Below, piece after piece: positions 1-11,460 of a stretch of DNA of 64,000 nucleotides. The first letter of the stretch is position 1; each line of letters begins with the position of its first letter. Source of the DNA: Myxocyprinus asiaticus (lineage: Eukaryota; Chordata; Actinopteri; Cypriniformes; Catostomidae); NCBI RefSeq assembly GCF_019703515.2, contig NC_059358.1, positions 48,998,594 through 49,062,593 on the forward strand. The letters are read 5' to 3'. A model generated the notes under the pieces. It was not told where the DNA came from. It saw only the letters and a list, made by a program, of their open reading frames with translations, and did no database searches. The position numbers and the translations under genes are program-made.

Positions 1-3000
1 CCATAATATTTTGATAGAATTTAAAGCTCCGTCCCCCAGACTCTGAATTAGCAGGGAGTAATACACAGATGCCTCATGACCTTTTCCAAAAACAGTAATC
101 ACCACTCCCAGAGTGTATGCCGCTTTAGGGGGGTGTATGCTACTCCCAAAAATAGTACAGAGCAGGTGGTGCAGCTGTAAATACCTAAAAAAACGGAGAT
201 ATATTTAAACAATTGTCCAAATTAAACACTCTGGACACTTTTCTCCATACCGAGTGCAAATGCAAGAAAACGGGGTGTAACTTCTCCGATTAGTTTGATA
301 GAAAGGCTTTGCAATGGCAAAATAGGGGCAAGAACTTCCTATTCAATAGAAAAACCAGGGAAGGGCTCTCTCAGGTGGAAGTGAGCAATGAGCCAAATGT
401 CTGAGACCGAATGAATAATATTAAATAACAAAATCTTGGGTAGGCCTAGCCCACCTTTGTCAATCGGCCTATGCAGCTTACTGAAATGTAATTTGGGATA
501 TTTACCATTCCAAATGAAGGACTTCGCTATACTATCAAATTGCTTGAAATAAGAGAGGGGGACATCTATAGGGAGAGACTGTAGCAGGTAGTTGAATTTT
601 GGAATAAAATTCATTTTAATAACATTAACCTTCCCAATCATAGATACATGTAATGAAGCCCACCTGCCCACATAGCTCGAAAACCTTTTTATTAAAGGGT
701 CAAAATTAACTCAAATTAACTAAATACACAAATCTGCTGGGAATAAAATACCCAAATACTTAATGCCCTGTTTGGGTCACTGAAAGGTGCCTGGCTGAAA
801 AGCCGTTACCGGGCAGTACGCTGTCAGAGCCAAAGCTTTGGATTTAGACCCATTAACTCTGTATCCCGAGAACTTAGAAAAGGAATTAATATTTCTATGG
901 AGGCAAGGCGTAGATCTAGTAGGGTCGGAGACGAATAATAAAATATCATCTGCGTAAAGCAAAAGCTTATGCGCCACACCTCCTGCCACCACCCCTGTAA
1001 AATCATCTACCTTTCTTATCACGGCTGCTAATGGTTCCAGGGCAAGACAGAACAATAATGGGGAAAGAGGGCAACCCTGCCAGGTGCCCCTATCCTGAGT
1101 AAAATAATCTGAAATTGATCCATTTGTTTGTACCGCCACTAGCGGTTGTCTATAAAGTAACTTAATTCATCGAATAAAGGTATTCCCGAACCCGTATATT
1201 TCCAAAATCTTAAAAAGATAATCCCATTCTACCATATCAAACACCTTTTTGTGTCAAGTGAGATGGCAGTGTCTGATCATTCACCTGATCATTCGCCACT
1301 GACCACATGATATTGATGAAACGCTTAATGCTATCAGAAGAGCTGCGGCCCCGAATAAACACCACCTGATCTATATGTATAAGAGATATCACAACTTTAC
1401 TTAATTGGTTAGCCCAAATTTTTGACAATGTTTTTACGTCTAACTGGATCAGGGAAATTGGACAGTAACTCTTACACTCGCTTGGATCTTTGTCCTTTTT
1501 AAGAATCAGACTGATATGGGCTCGTGTCATAGTTCACGGAAGCTTTCCATTCTTTAATGATTCTGTATAAACTTCTAGCAAAAATGGAGCCAGTTCTGTA
1601 GCATAAAATCTAAACAATTCAGCAGCAAAGCCATCTGGCCCCAGAGCCTTGCCTGTAGGCAAGGCCTTAATTACCTCGCCAAGCTCCTCCAATGTTATCT
1701 CAGAATCAAGATAATTTTTTTGCTCAGTCGTCAGTTTAGGGAGTTCTAATGGTTCCACAAAGTTTCTAATGTCTTCATCAGTAGACGAAGACATGGAACT
1801 ATAGAGATCAATATAGAATTCTTTAAAAGCATTATTAATATCAATGGTTGAGGTAAAATTTTCACCACCAGCAGATTTCACTGAGGGAATGGTAGAAAAA
1901 GACTCTCTCTGCTTTATATATCTAGCCAGAGTTTTCCTGGTTTATTCCCCGACTCAAAGTATGACTGTCTTGCCCTGAATAGCCAAAACTCCACCTTCCG
2001 CGACAAACTAGTGTTATATCTGTATTTCAATCAAGTCAGCTCTGCCTCGGCACTTTTAATATTCCCTTCCAACTCCACGAGTTCTCGTGCTTTGGATTTT
2101 TTGATGAATACTGTATGATCTGACCCATAAGAACTGCCTTAAGTGCCTCCCAAGCCATGCCCACAGAGAATACTGAGGACCATTTAGTCTCCATATAAAC
2201 ATTGATTTCAGCCTTTATCATTTGTTGAAATTCAGGATTTTGCAAAAGGGATACATTAAAGTGCCAACTATATGATTTCCTTTTCTCTGTATGTGGCAAC
2301 ACCACTAAACTCACCAGGGTGTGATCTGAGACTAAGATGTTTCCAATTGAGCAATCAACAACAGATGAAATGAGGGACTTAGATATAAAAAAAAAATATA
2401 TTCTAGAATAAATCTTATGGACTGATTAAAAAAATGTTTAGTCCCTACCAGATGGGTTCAAAAGTCTCCAAATATCTGTAAGTCCAAGATTTTTACACAT
2501 TCTGTGAAGTGTCACTGTTGCTCTAGCGGGCTTACATACTTTTGCTTCACTATGATCAAGGACTGAGTCCATCAAAAGATTAAAGTCTCCTCCCAATATT
2601 ATATCATGAGGGGTGCCAGCAGATTGCAACATCCCTTAAAGATCTACAAAAAAGCCCTGATCATCAGCGTTAGGTGTGTAAATATTAGCCAAAATCAACC
2701 TTTGCCCCTGAATTTCTGCTAAAACAATAATGACTCTTCCTAATTTATCTTTAATCTGTTTGAGACATTTGAATTGTAGATGCTTATTTATCATTGTAAT
2801 GACTCCCCTGCTCTTACTTGAGCCAGCACTATAGAAAACATGTCCACCCCATATCTTCCCAAAATGTTCAGCTTCCTGTGGGGAAAGATGTGTTTCTTTA
2901 AGAAAAACTATATCATATTTCTTACACTTAAGAAAAGAAATAACCTACCTTCTTTTTATGGGGTGCCTCCACCCATTCACATTCCATGTGGAGATAGACA

Positions 3001-3024
3001 ATCCGCTCATATTAACATTTGACA
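1..3024 (-). pseudogene. L1 ORF2 (endonuclease-reverse transcriptase), broken
   Basis: Read on the minus strand from about 3024, the order is: an APE-type endonuclease start with a catalytic KETHLS motif (near 2890); the endonuclease motif GGDFN (2438-2632 frame); a linker (2036-2314); an RT region with GPDGF (1534-1881); the motif QGCPLSPLLF and the catalytic YADD box (777-1139); and the ORF2 C-terminal region (339-671 and on to the edge). At least six frame changes or stops separate these pieces, so no functional protein is possible. The residue before the QGCPLSP box is W where copy 2 has R. YADD itself is intact. A complete L1 ORF2 is roughly 1,200-1,300 residues; most of that length is represented here in pieces. 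Confidence 0.9.
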
Positions 3025-3099
3025 TTTTGACATATTAGAGAAAATGTATTGTGTGTCAAAAATAAAATTATAAAGACCACATTCCAACATTGGTACAAT

Positions 3100-3603
3100 A
3101 ATCAAACCCCGAACATCCCCCAGAACAAAAAAAAACAGAAAAAAGAAAAACACGCACAACAGCGCCAACCGGCGTCCATCCCTCTAAACTCAAACAGTCC
3201 ATGAACGCCTACGAGAGTCCCCACAACAACTTTGCTGTCGGATTGCTCAAGTCTGGTGTTTGTATACAAATTTTGTGAGACAGAATTACACAACAGAATA
3301 TAATCTATAAAACAAACTCCAGCCAATAGGCGGAATAAACACAAAGAATGTGTAGATTCATCCACATAGCTGTCCCAAAGGTGTGTTCCTCCACAAAACA
3401 AGCTCCAGCCGCTAACGGAACCAGCAAAAAAAAAAAAAAAAGCCATTCAGTTTACTCAGGCAGTCAAACGAATGTTCAGTGAGCCGGCTCATTCAGCTGT
3501 TACATGAGTGCAACAAATGCCCTAATCACTCCAATGTCTCGCAAGAAATATTCCACAAAACAAACTCCAACCAATAGGAGGCATAAGCACAATGAATGTG
3601 CAG
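3100..3603 (-). repeat. L1 copy 1 inter-ORF repeat block (left part)
   Basis: Between ORF2 and ORF1 the LINE carries a recurring unit with the core CCACAAAACAAACTCCAGCC, seen near 3309, 3393 and 3553, and again right of the LTR insertion near 7618. The same block occurs in copy 2 (42277-42860). It contains no convincing reading frame. It appears to be part of the LINE, because both copies have it at the same place. Confidence 0.7.
3600..3603. repeat. Target-site duplication GCAG, left
   Basis: GCAG immediately left of the LTR end TGTAGGG. It is repeated at 7579-7582 right of the other LTR end, and the L1 sequence continues on both sides. Four-base duplications fit a retrovirus-like integrase. 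Confidence 0.8.
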
Positions 3604-4782
3604 TGTAGGGCTTTACTGGTTGTTTAGATCAGTGTTACTATCAGAAATAATTAATAATTATTTCTTTAGTTATTAATTAATATTTAAATTAATTAATTGA
3701 ATCTAACTCATTAAAAACTCATATGAGGCTCCAGTAAATGTAGTGTGCTACATTTAGGAGCGGGTTTGGTTATTAGCAATAATGAATAATTATCAAAGAT
3801 AATTATTAAAATCAATAGAACACTGAGGAAAATCAATGTTGCTTTTATAATCCTTTAAATCAACAATTATCAAAGATAATCACTAATCATTAACATCGAT
3901 GAAACAATAATTAAAATCAACACTAGCTTATTGATCCTTCAAAATCAACAATCATCAAAGATAATTATCAATTATCAAAAATCAATAGAATATTAATAAG
4001 GATTAATATTGACGGGGCACCACCCTGGAATCAGGGACTAATAACCAGATAGTATAACAGTCTCAATATTAGATTGTTTTCTTAGGTAAATCGACATCCG
4101 AAGAATATCGATTTTCGGGAAAAAAACAATGAATGAAGGCTTGAATCCGAGCACTGACATCCCATCAGCATGACACAGGTGTATGCAAAACAAACCAAAA
4201 TGCTTCTCTTTGTAATATAACAAAGTTTATTCATGCAGTAATATCAATTAATAATTAATACAATGCAGTCAATAAACGTCCGACTTACAACTACAAACTA
4301 AACAGTGATATGATTAGATATGGAAATCAAAATAATCCTACAACACATGAGGGTGTGTGTGTGTGTGAGAGCGAGTGTGTGTGTGTAAGGAGGAACGTGC
4401 ACAAAATGGTGGACGTGACTCTCGTGGAGAGTATGTCACGTGAGACTTCCGGCCAGAGAATATGGCTGCGAATGTGGGCGGAGAGAAACCAGTCAATGGC
4501 GTCTACCGGTTACCATGTGTATCCGCTTGTACGATAGCTTAGGGACAAAGCTGAGCTTTATCATGAAGCTATCTACTAGCCAAAAATGTTTGAATGTTTG
4601 TGAGGGGTCGCATATGTGTGTGGTTAGTACGAGAGAGAAGTGACGGCCCTAAAGCCGATTTCGCGATCGTGGGAGAGAAAGCAGCTTTTAGTTTATCACT
4701 CAGAGATGCGGTGGACGGCTTGTAAACCGTCCCGCAGTCTTTGATTCTTTAATGGATAAACTCAGAGTGCCGGTCTCACCCG

Positions 4783-6626
4783 TGTAGGGCTTTACTGGTT
4801 GTTTAGATCAGTGTTACTATCAGAAATAATTAATAATTATTTCTGTAGTTATTAATTAATATTTAAATGAATTAATTGGATCTAACTCATTAAAACCTCA
4901 TATGGGGCTCCAGTAAATGTAGTGTGCTACATTTAGGAGCAAGTTTGGTTATTAGCAATAATTAATAATTATCAAAGATAGTTATTAATTATTAAAAGCA
5001 ATAGAACATTGATGAGAATCAATGTTAGCTTTTTTAAATCCTTTAAATCAACAGTTATCAAAGATAATCGTTAATTGTTAACATCTATGAAACATTAATT
5101 AAAATTAATACTAGCTTATTGATCATTCAAATTCAATCGTCAAAGATAATTATCAATTATCAAAAATCAATAGAATATTAATAAGGATTAACATTGACGG
5201 GGCACCACCCTGAAATCAGGGACTAATAACCGAATAGTAAAACAATCTCAATATTAGACTGTTTTCTTAGGAAAAATGACATCCAAAGAATATCGATTTT
5301 TGGGAAAAAAAAAACAATGAATGAAGGTTTGAATCCGAGCACTGACATCCCGTCAGCATGACACAGGCGTATGCAAAACAAACCAAAACACTTCTCTTTG
5401 TAAAATAAACAAAGTTTATTTATGCAGTAATATCAATTAATAATTAATACAATGCAGTCAATAAACTTCCGAATTACAACTACAAACTAAACAGTGATAT
5501 GATTAGATATGGAAATCAAAATAATCCTATAACACATAAGGTGTGTGTGTGTGACAGTGTGTGTGTGTGTGTGTGATTAGTAAGAGAGAGAGAGAGAGAG
5601 AGAGAGATGATTAAGTGACAGCCCTAAAGCCGATTTTGCGATAGTGGGAGAGAAAGCAGCTGTGTTCATCATTCAGAGACGCGGTTTTATGAGCGGAGCT
5701 CGTAAAAGTCCTGCGTTATTTGACTCTAATGGATGAACTCAGTTTCTGTCTCACCCGCGATGGCGAAATTGCACAATCCAATTTGGTTGGACCACAATAC
5801 AGCAAAACAAATTTGTGATAATTAACACCCTGAGTATTAATAATGAGCGGACATGGCGGTCCGTAAACTGTACAAGCAAAAACCTTGAAACACAAGAATA
5901 ACACACTATAATATTCTATCGCTGCCCAGACGTAAACCTCTTACTTGAATCGCATGAGGACACAGGTAGAATGTGTTTTCCTCCGTCCTTTAACTTTGAC
6001 CCGGTTCCTTGAGGCTCGGGTGATGACGGGAGGCCATTTCCTCGCTCTGTCGGCGGGCGGTACGGCTGTTGATTCTCGGCGGGCTGGCGGAGAACTCAGA
6101 AATGTGGACTTGATTGAAGATGGAAGAGAAATCTTTAATCTCTTCACTTCTGCAGGCAAACGGATGAAGATGCGAATTGCTCGGCAGTCTCCTTCGGAGT
6201 CTTTGGTTGAACACAGAGTAATCTCAACTCGTCCAGCGAGATGGAGATTGTATGGCTACAGTTTCAAGTCGGACATTACTTCCTTGTGCCACGAGGTTGC
6301 ACCCGAGAGCAGCAAAAAGCTACGTCTATATTCGGTGAACGAAGTCGCTGGAAGTAAGTTCCGGAAGCATTTCAGAATTATTTCAACTCTTGATGATGTC
6401 ATGTTTGAGGGATGTTCTGTTGTGTGCCTCGTCCAATAGGAGTTGAGAGTTCGATCCTTTAGTGAGCAAGGCTTCATGGATTTGTAGTCTGTTTTGGACT
6501 CCCTTTGTTTGATTTTGGCACGATTTTTATCAGTAAAATTTACGACTTAGAAGGTGGGGCTTGAGTTATGTTTTTATGACTGTTAGGCCTGCCTTTGTCT
6601 TCTATCTGAATACATGAGGCCCAACA
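4783..6626 (-). mobile_element. Solo LTR (ERV-1 family) B, nested in LTR A
   Basis: Same family as LTR A, running from TGTAGGG at 4783 to CCAACA at 6626. It is flanked by CCCG on both sides (4779-4782 and 6627-6630). LTR A resumes exactly after the right CCCG with the segment starting CGATGGCGG. Compared with the copy at 38556-40636 it lacks about 200 bp around the GT-rich stretch (near 5560). It contains the long antisense frame at 5954-6439. This is a retrovirus-type insertion into an older solo LTR of the same family. Confidence 0.88.
5954..6439 (+). other. Antisense open frame of about 161 codons in LTR B
   Basis: An ATG-initiated frame on the strand opposite to LTR transcription. I recognise no domain; it is rich in Arg, Ser and Glu and has no signal peptide or membrane segment. 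It deserves listing because homologous frames stay open in two other LTR copies (38728-39216 minus, 55581-56057 plus), with substitutions and small length differences. It may be an accidental frame in a CpG-rich part of the LTR. No promoter for it is evident. Function unknown; coding status is uncertain. Confidence 0.3.
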
Positions 6627-7236
6627 CCCGCGATGGCGGAAATGCACAACAGTCCAATGTGGTTGGACTACAATACAGCAACTCTCATTCATGATAATTA
6701 ATACCCTGAGTGTTAATCGCAATGAGTGGACTCGGTGGTCTGTAAACTGTACAAGATATAACCTTGATACACAAGAATAACACACTATAATATTCTATCT
6801 CTGCCCAGATGTAAACCTCTTACTTGAATCGCATGAGGATGCAGAATGTGTGTTCATCCGTCCTTTAACTCAGACTCGGTTCCTTGAGGCTCGGGTGATG
6901 ACGGGAGGCCATTTCCTCGCTTCGTCGGCGGGCGGTACGGCTGCTGATTCTCGGCGGGCTGGTGGAGAAATCAGCGACGTCAACTTGATTGAAGATGGAT
7001 GAGAAATCTTTTCTCTCTTCACTTCTGCAGGCAAACGGATGAAGATGCGGATTGCTCAGCGGTCTCCTTCGGATCCGTTAGAGTGTTTGGTGGAACACAG
7101 AGTAATTTCAACTTGTCCAGCGAGATGGAGATTGTATTGCCACAGTTTGAAGTTGTACGTTACTTCCTTGTGCCACGAGGCTACACCTGAGAGCAGTGAT
7201 GAGCTGCATCTACACACAGCGAGAAAAGCATTCAAA

Positions 7237-7295
7237 TCTTCCCTGAACCCTCGCGGCTTGGTGATTGGTTCCTGGGCTTGCGGTGCCGCTCAAAG
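7237..7295 (+). repeat. 59-bp DIRS-derived patch inside LTR A
   Basis: This block matches DIRS copy 1 gag sequence at 12017-12075 with three differences, all C-to-T in CpG contexts. LTR B and the other LTRs lack it at this place; in them the flanking LTR sequence is contiguous. No DIRS ends or duplications surround it, so it is a templated patch and not a normal insertion. Confidence 0.75.
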
Positions 7296-7578
7296 TTGTT
7301 GGAAGCAAGTCCCGGAAGCATTTCAGAGGTATTTCTACTCCTGATGATGTCATGGTTGAGGTGCGTTCTGTCGTGTGCCTCATCCAATAGGAGTTGAGAA
7401 TTTGATCCTTTAGTGAGCAAGGCTTCATGGGATTTGTAGTCTGTTTTGGACTCCCTTTGTTTGATTTTGGCATGATTTTTATCAGTATTTTATCAGACTT
7501 GGTATGTGGGCCTGAGTTAGGTTTTACGACTGTGTTAGGCCTGCCTTTGTCTTCTATCTGAATACATGAGGCCCAACA

Positions 7579-7582
7579 GCAG
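7579..7582. repeat. Target-site duplication GCAG, right
   Basis: Right partner of 3600-3603. L1 inter-ORF sequence (GCAGATTCATCC) resumes here. Confidence 0.8.
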
Positions 7583-7747
7583 ATTCATCCACAAACTGTC
7601 CCGAAGGAGTGTTATTCCACAAAACAAACTCCACCCGCTAGGTGGAACCAGCACAAAAAGAAACAATAAATGTGCTCAGTTTCCTCGGACAGTCAAGTGA
7701 ATGTTCAGTGAGTCAGGCCTACTCAGCTGCCTCGAGAGTGTCACACA

Positions 7748-8545
7748 ATGAGTTACTCATTCCATTGACTTTATGAAGTACATCACTTGCTGTGGGCAAG
7801 TAAATATTTTGCGGCCATCCTTAGTATCTATTCTCAATTTGGCTGGGAACATCAGTGCAAAAGCGACCTTTCATTGATGTAAGAGTCTCTTGCATTCCTT
7901 GAATCGATCGTGTTTCTCTGTTGTCGAATTCGCAAAGTCTGGGAACAAGAAAATGCTGTGGTTCTTCCAAGAAAGCCTCCCTTTACACCTCGCCTCGCAT
8001 AACACGAGATCTTTATCGGCTGATCTCAGAAATTTGACCAGAATTGATCGGGGCCTGTCTCCCTCCGCGGATCTCCGAGCCGGAACTCTGTGAGCTCACT
8101 CGATTCCCAGCTTATGGCCTGTTAATTCGAGCAGACTCGGGAAGAGCCCATCTAGGAATTCCACCATATCTCGGCCTTCTTCGTCCTCAGGAATTCCAAC
8201 AATTCGGACGTTGTTTCACCTGTTACGATTCTCAAGGTCTTCCAACTTTTCCCAGACGTGCTCCATGTCTGCCTTGGTCGCTAACGGGTTAGCAGCTAAT
8301 TCCCTCTCCGATGACTCCAGATAATCAATCCGTTTCTCAACATCCGCCACTCTTGTAACCATCTCAGTGAATTTCAACTCCATGGCAGTGATCGATCGAC
8401 ATATTACAGCAAGATCCTCCAAGTCAGCAACGACCTTTGTCAGCATTGCCAACAATTGATGCCGAATTTCCTTTACTCCCGGGCTTTTGGCCTGCTATTC
8501 AGAGGCTTCAGCTTGACCACATAAGTGTCTTTTAATATCTTTATA
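7748..8545 (-). pseudogene. L1 ORF1 (RNA-binding coiled-coil protein), broken
   Basis: The clearest piece is the minus frame 8216-8455, with a coiled-coil heptad pattern (LTKVVADLEDLAVI) and the conserved EKLEDLENRNR segment before the RRM. It aligns with the better-kept ORF1 of copy 2 (42970-43811), including the C-terminal part near 7748-7920. The RRM part (8090-8216) is interrupted by stops and indels. ORF1p binds LINE RNA as a trimer; this copy cannot encode it. Confidence 0.8.
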
Positions 8546-8836
8546 AACACTTCTTGACAAAATATTTTTAAAATGATGGAATTAATGCGGAGCACATCTT
8601 TTGGCTTTCATAATATTATTTAGCATGCTTCATTTTGAGGTGGTAAAACAGAATGTTTGTTTTAGGCTAAAACAAGTGATTATTATTGCGCAAAACAATC
8701 AATACATTTTTGTGAACCTACACCACAGATGTCACCTGTTTAAATAACAAGCTCCACTTCATTTTCTTGACTTTTCTATTGATCATATCAGCAATAATTC
8801 ATCAAATGATGGAGAAGTACAGATGTGTGGTGTATA
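8546..8836. other. Unassigned AT-rich sequence
   Basis: Low-complexity AT-rich stretch between the L1 remnant and the hAT-like element. I see no frame, repeat or structural signal. Confidence 0.5.
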
Positions 8837-9716
8837 GTGATGGGCGGATTGATACTTCCGATACTGATGTGGTATCAAGAATATCGATCCTCACAAAAAA
8901 ATATTGATTCTGAAGGGGTTTTTTAACAATTGATCTTATTATTTAGATTACATGAATATTATTGAACATCTCACAAGCTTCAAATTGGAAAAAAGAATTA
9001 TATGAGCAAATTGTTGCATGGTACCGGAACTATACTTTTCTTCTGCTCATCTTGACGTGCAGAAATGCTAAAATACACTAGCAGTCAGACAACGCTCACC
9101 CTTTCAGTCATAGTGCTCGTTCAAAGAGGGAGCAGTGCTTTCCTGAGGTAATGACAGAAAAACAGCATCTGGAGTTATTCACACTAAGTAATGACCTAGA
9201 CGTAACATGTATTACAATGGGCTTGTTTGACAATTTTTACAGGTTTATTTAAATTCAGAGTTGTTAAAACATTGATGATGATCTTTAATCCTCGTTAATA
9301 AATGATACCCTTATGAAAACTTACTATGGATTTACTGTAGTAAAATTTTATTAACCATGATTAGTAATCATGACAGTAACCATGTTTTTTTTTTCTTTTT
9401 GGCAGTAACCATGGTTTTACTTCAGCATTACTGTAGTATCCATATGGTAACTTGGTTTTAGTAATAGTAACCATATAATAATATCTATGGTTAATTTTGA
9501 GGTTTTATATGTGGCTTATACTAACTAACTTTTAAAGGGTAAACAAGCAGCCTAATAATTTTCTGTTTAGGCAAGTAATAATAAAGTTACTAATTTTATC
9601 CAAATAATTCTTAAAAATTTAATAGAGGTGTCGGTATTGGTATCGATATTGGCCTAAAAGTACTTGCTATCGGATCGAAAAGAAAATAAGTGGTATCACC
9701 CATACCTGGCAGTGTA
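8837..9716. mobile_element. Non-autonomous hAT-like element (probable)
   Basis: The left end reads TAGTGATGGGCGG followed by GATAC-rich sequence. The right end reads GGTATCACCCATACCTGGCA, so the ends form an imperfect inverted repeat. Internal sequence repeats GATAC/GTATC words near both ends, a habit of fish hAT-type short elements. There is no transposase frame. I could not confirm an 8-bp target duplication, so the exact ends and the superfamily are tentative. Confidence 0.5.
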
Positions 9717-11041
9717 GTTAAGCGCACCTCAGCATGTTAAAAAGATGATTCAGGTGTTTGAATCACAGTGATGCTGTCCCAGCAGAGTGTGTCAGATCAC
9801 AGTGGACTGCTGCATCCTCCGCTATAGAGCGCCTTAGAATCAGCCCACAAAATCAGAATGGCAAAGAATCAGCAACGAGTTTGTGGGCACATGTGCACCG
9901 TTGCCTGATCTGCATAATTCCTTTAGTGAATCTGGCGTTAAACCAAGCCTGGTTTCAGTATCACGTGAAGCGTGCCCACTGATAGACAAGCTTACGCTGC
10001 GCACATGGATATTTACTTATCACGATATACATGATGTAGCAAAATCTCTTTCGATTGACAATTTATAGATATATTGTCATATGGCCCGGTCCTTCTCTTA
10101 TGGTATTGCCTACTCATTGGGCTAGGGGGAGAGGGACCCCACAAAAAAAAAGAATATATAATTAATCAAAATAACATCAAAATGGAGATATGATCACATG
10201 TGATTATATAACTGCCAAAGGCTGTGATTAAAGACAGATAAACATTGTCTGTGTGCGCTTCAGAGTGAACCGACGATGCGATGATCTCTGTGGCGGTGGG
10301 GCTCATAGGCTAGTGTATGTAGCGCAGTTCACCTGCATTGTGAAGTACTGCAGGTTCAAGCATTTGATTGTGCGCAATTCCAAACATTAGTAACTGCTAT
10401 AAAGTTATACAAATCTACAAACGCGGAACAGTAAGGAGAGTTTGACAGCGGTTCACAAAATGTGAAACTCAGAACTGTCAAACAAACATTGCACTTCCCG
10501 TTTTATAATAAAAGCTCCTGGTGAAGGTGAAATAAACACGACTGCATGCAGTCAAAATAAAATCCCCAGTTTAGGGTGAATTAAATAGGACATAAATATA
10601 TACATTTATTTTTTAACAAATCTTATCCTGAATATAATAATAATACAGTATTATATTATAATAATAAACTTGACTGGGTTACACAATAATAATTTAGTAT
10701 GATGCAATATTAATCTGGTTTCCAAAAAATAAGTGAAGTAGTTTTTGCACACCTTGGTCATTCACAAAGAAAAATGTTTTTGTAAAAATATATGAAGGTA
10801 AATAAGATTTTTATTAAGCTTCCATGTATGATTGTTTGTTAAATATAAGTATAAACGTGCAAATCAATGACAATGATTTAATTTTACTATCCCTTGTGTT
10901 AATTAGTGAAAAACTGTGGGAAACATGCCTTCATCATTTTTAAATAGATTTTTATTTAATACCTTTGAAATATGAATTCTACTTGGCTACATTTGCTGTT
11001 TAGATGAAATGATGTTTCCTCTGATTGAAATAAAAAACACT
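9717..11041. other. Unassigned region
   Basis: About 1.3 kb with no supported gene. Short frames at 9758-10068 show no recognisable motif or codon structure. The sequence around 10000-10080 (GATAT-rich) resembles the inside of hAT-type ends, but no terminus was found. The rest is AT-rich. Confidence 0.4.
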
Positions 11042-11221
11042 TTCCCTATCTGTCACTCACTCGATGTTGGTGTCGATGTAGTGACACTAGGAGTCACTCT
11101 TGGGAGCCCGAGACACCTCTGGTCTTTGATAAAAGGCCAATGAAAATTGGCGAGTGGTATTTGCATGCCACTCCCCCGGACATACGGGTATAAACGGAGG
11201 TGGTATGCAACCACTCATTCA
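11042..11221. repeat. DIRS copy 1 left inverted terminal repeat
   Basis: From TTCCCTATCTG to the GGTATGCAACCACTCATTCAG segment. It pairs in reverse complement with 16479-16632. Its first about 20 bases have no partner in the right repeat but do in the internal complementary region, as in other DIRS elements. Confidence 0.85.
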
Positions 11222-11460
11222 GATTTTCTCTTCGGAGCCGAATGGTCATGCTCACTGAGCTGAATACTACTGTTCATTCACCTCTGCTGGATCTGACGGC
11301 GCATTTCAGCGGCTTCTCCCCCCTCTGCACTGGTGCACTGCAGAGAATGCCCCTAGGCGCTTCGTCAGAAATAAAAGAGTATATTTCTCTAAAAGAGTAT
11401 ATTTCTCTAAAAGAGTATATGTCTCTAAAAGAGCGGCACACACGGAACGTCTTTTTAAAG

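Larger units (their letters stand above)
3604..7578 (-). mobile_element. Solo LTR (ERV-1 family) A, split by LTR B
   Basis: This is a long terminal repeat whose plus-strand ends are TGTAGGG (3604) and GCCCAACA (7578). It is flanked by the 4-bp duplication GCAG (3600-3603 and 7579-7582). Orientation follows the ERV-1 provirus at 54206-61034, where the PPT and PBS fix LTR transcription as minus. The body is 3604-4782 plus 6627-7578; the middle is a second copy of the same LTR. No internal proviral sequence lies between, so it is a recombined solo LTR. The right part carries a 59-bp block matching DIRS gag (7237-7295). Confidence 0.88.
1..8545 (-). mobile_element. L1-type LINE copy 1, interrupted and decayed
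   Basis: Minus-strand non-LTR retrotransposon of the L1 group. ORF2 fragments lie at 1-3024, an inter-ORF repeat block at 3100-3603 and 7583-7740, and ORF1 remains at 7748-8545, in the expected order ORF1 then ORF2 on the minus strand. The element runs off the left window edge, so its 3' end is unseen. It is interrupted by a solo LTR (3604-7578) with a 4-bp duplication. Compared with copy 2 (32202-43946), the sequence right of about 8545 no longer aligns, so the 5' end is truncated or replaced. All frames contain stops and shifts, so it is a dead copy. Confidence 0.9.

Noticed and set aside
3102..3446. 114-codon hydrophobic minus-strand frame as a membrane protein gene
   Set aside because: It lies in the L1 inter-ORF repeat block, its Phe-rich start comes from an A-tract, and copy 2 does not keep it.
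4310..4643. Open frames over the GT-rich stretch of LTR A
   Set aside because: They follow the microsatellite-like GTGTGT tract and are not kept in other LTR copies.
3604..6626. LTR A and LTR B as the two LTRs of one provirus
   Set aside because: No internal sequence separates them, and the two sets of 4-bp duplications (GCAG, CCCG) show independent insertions.
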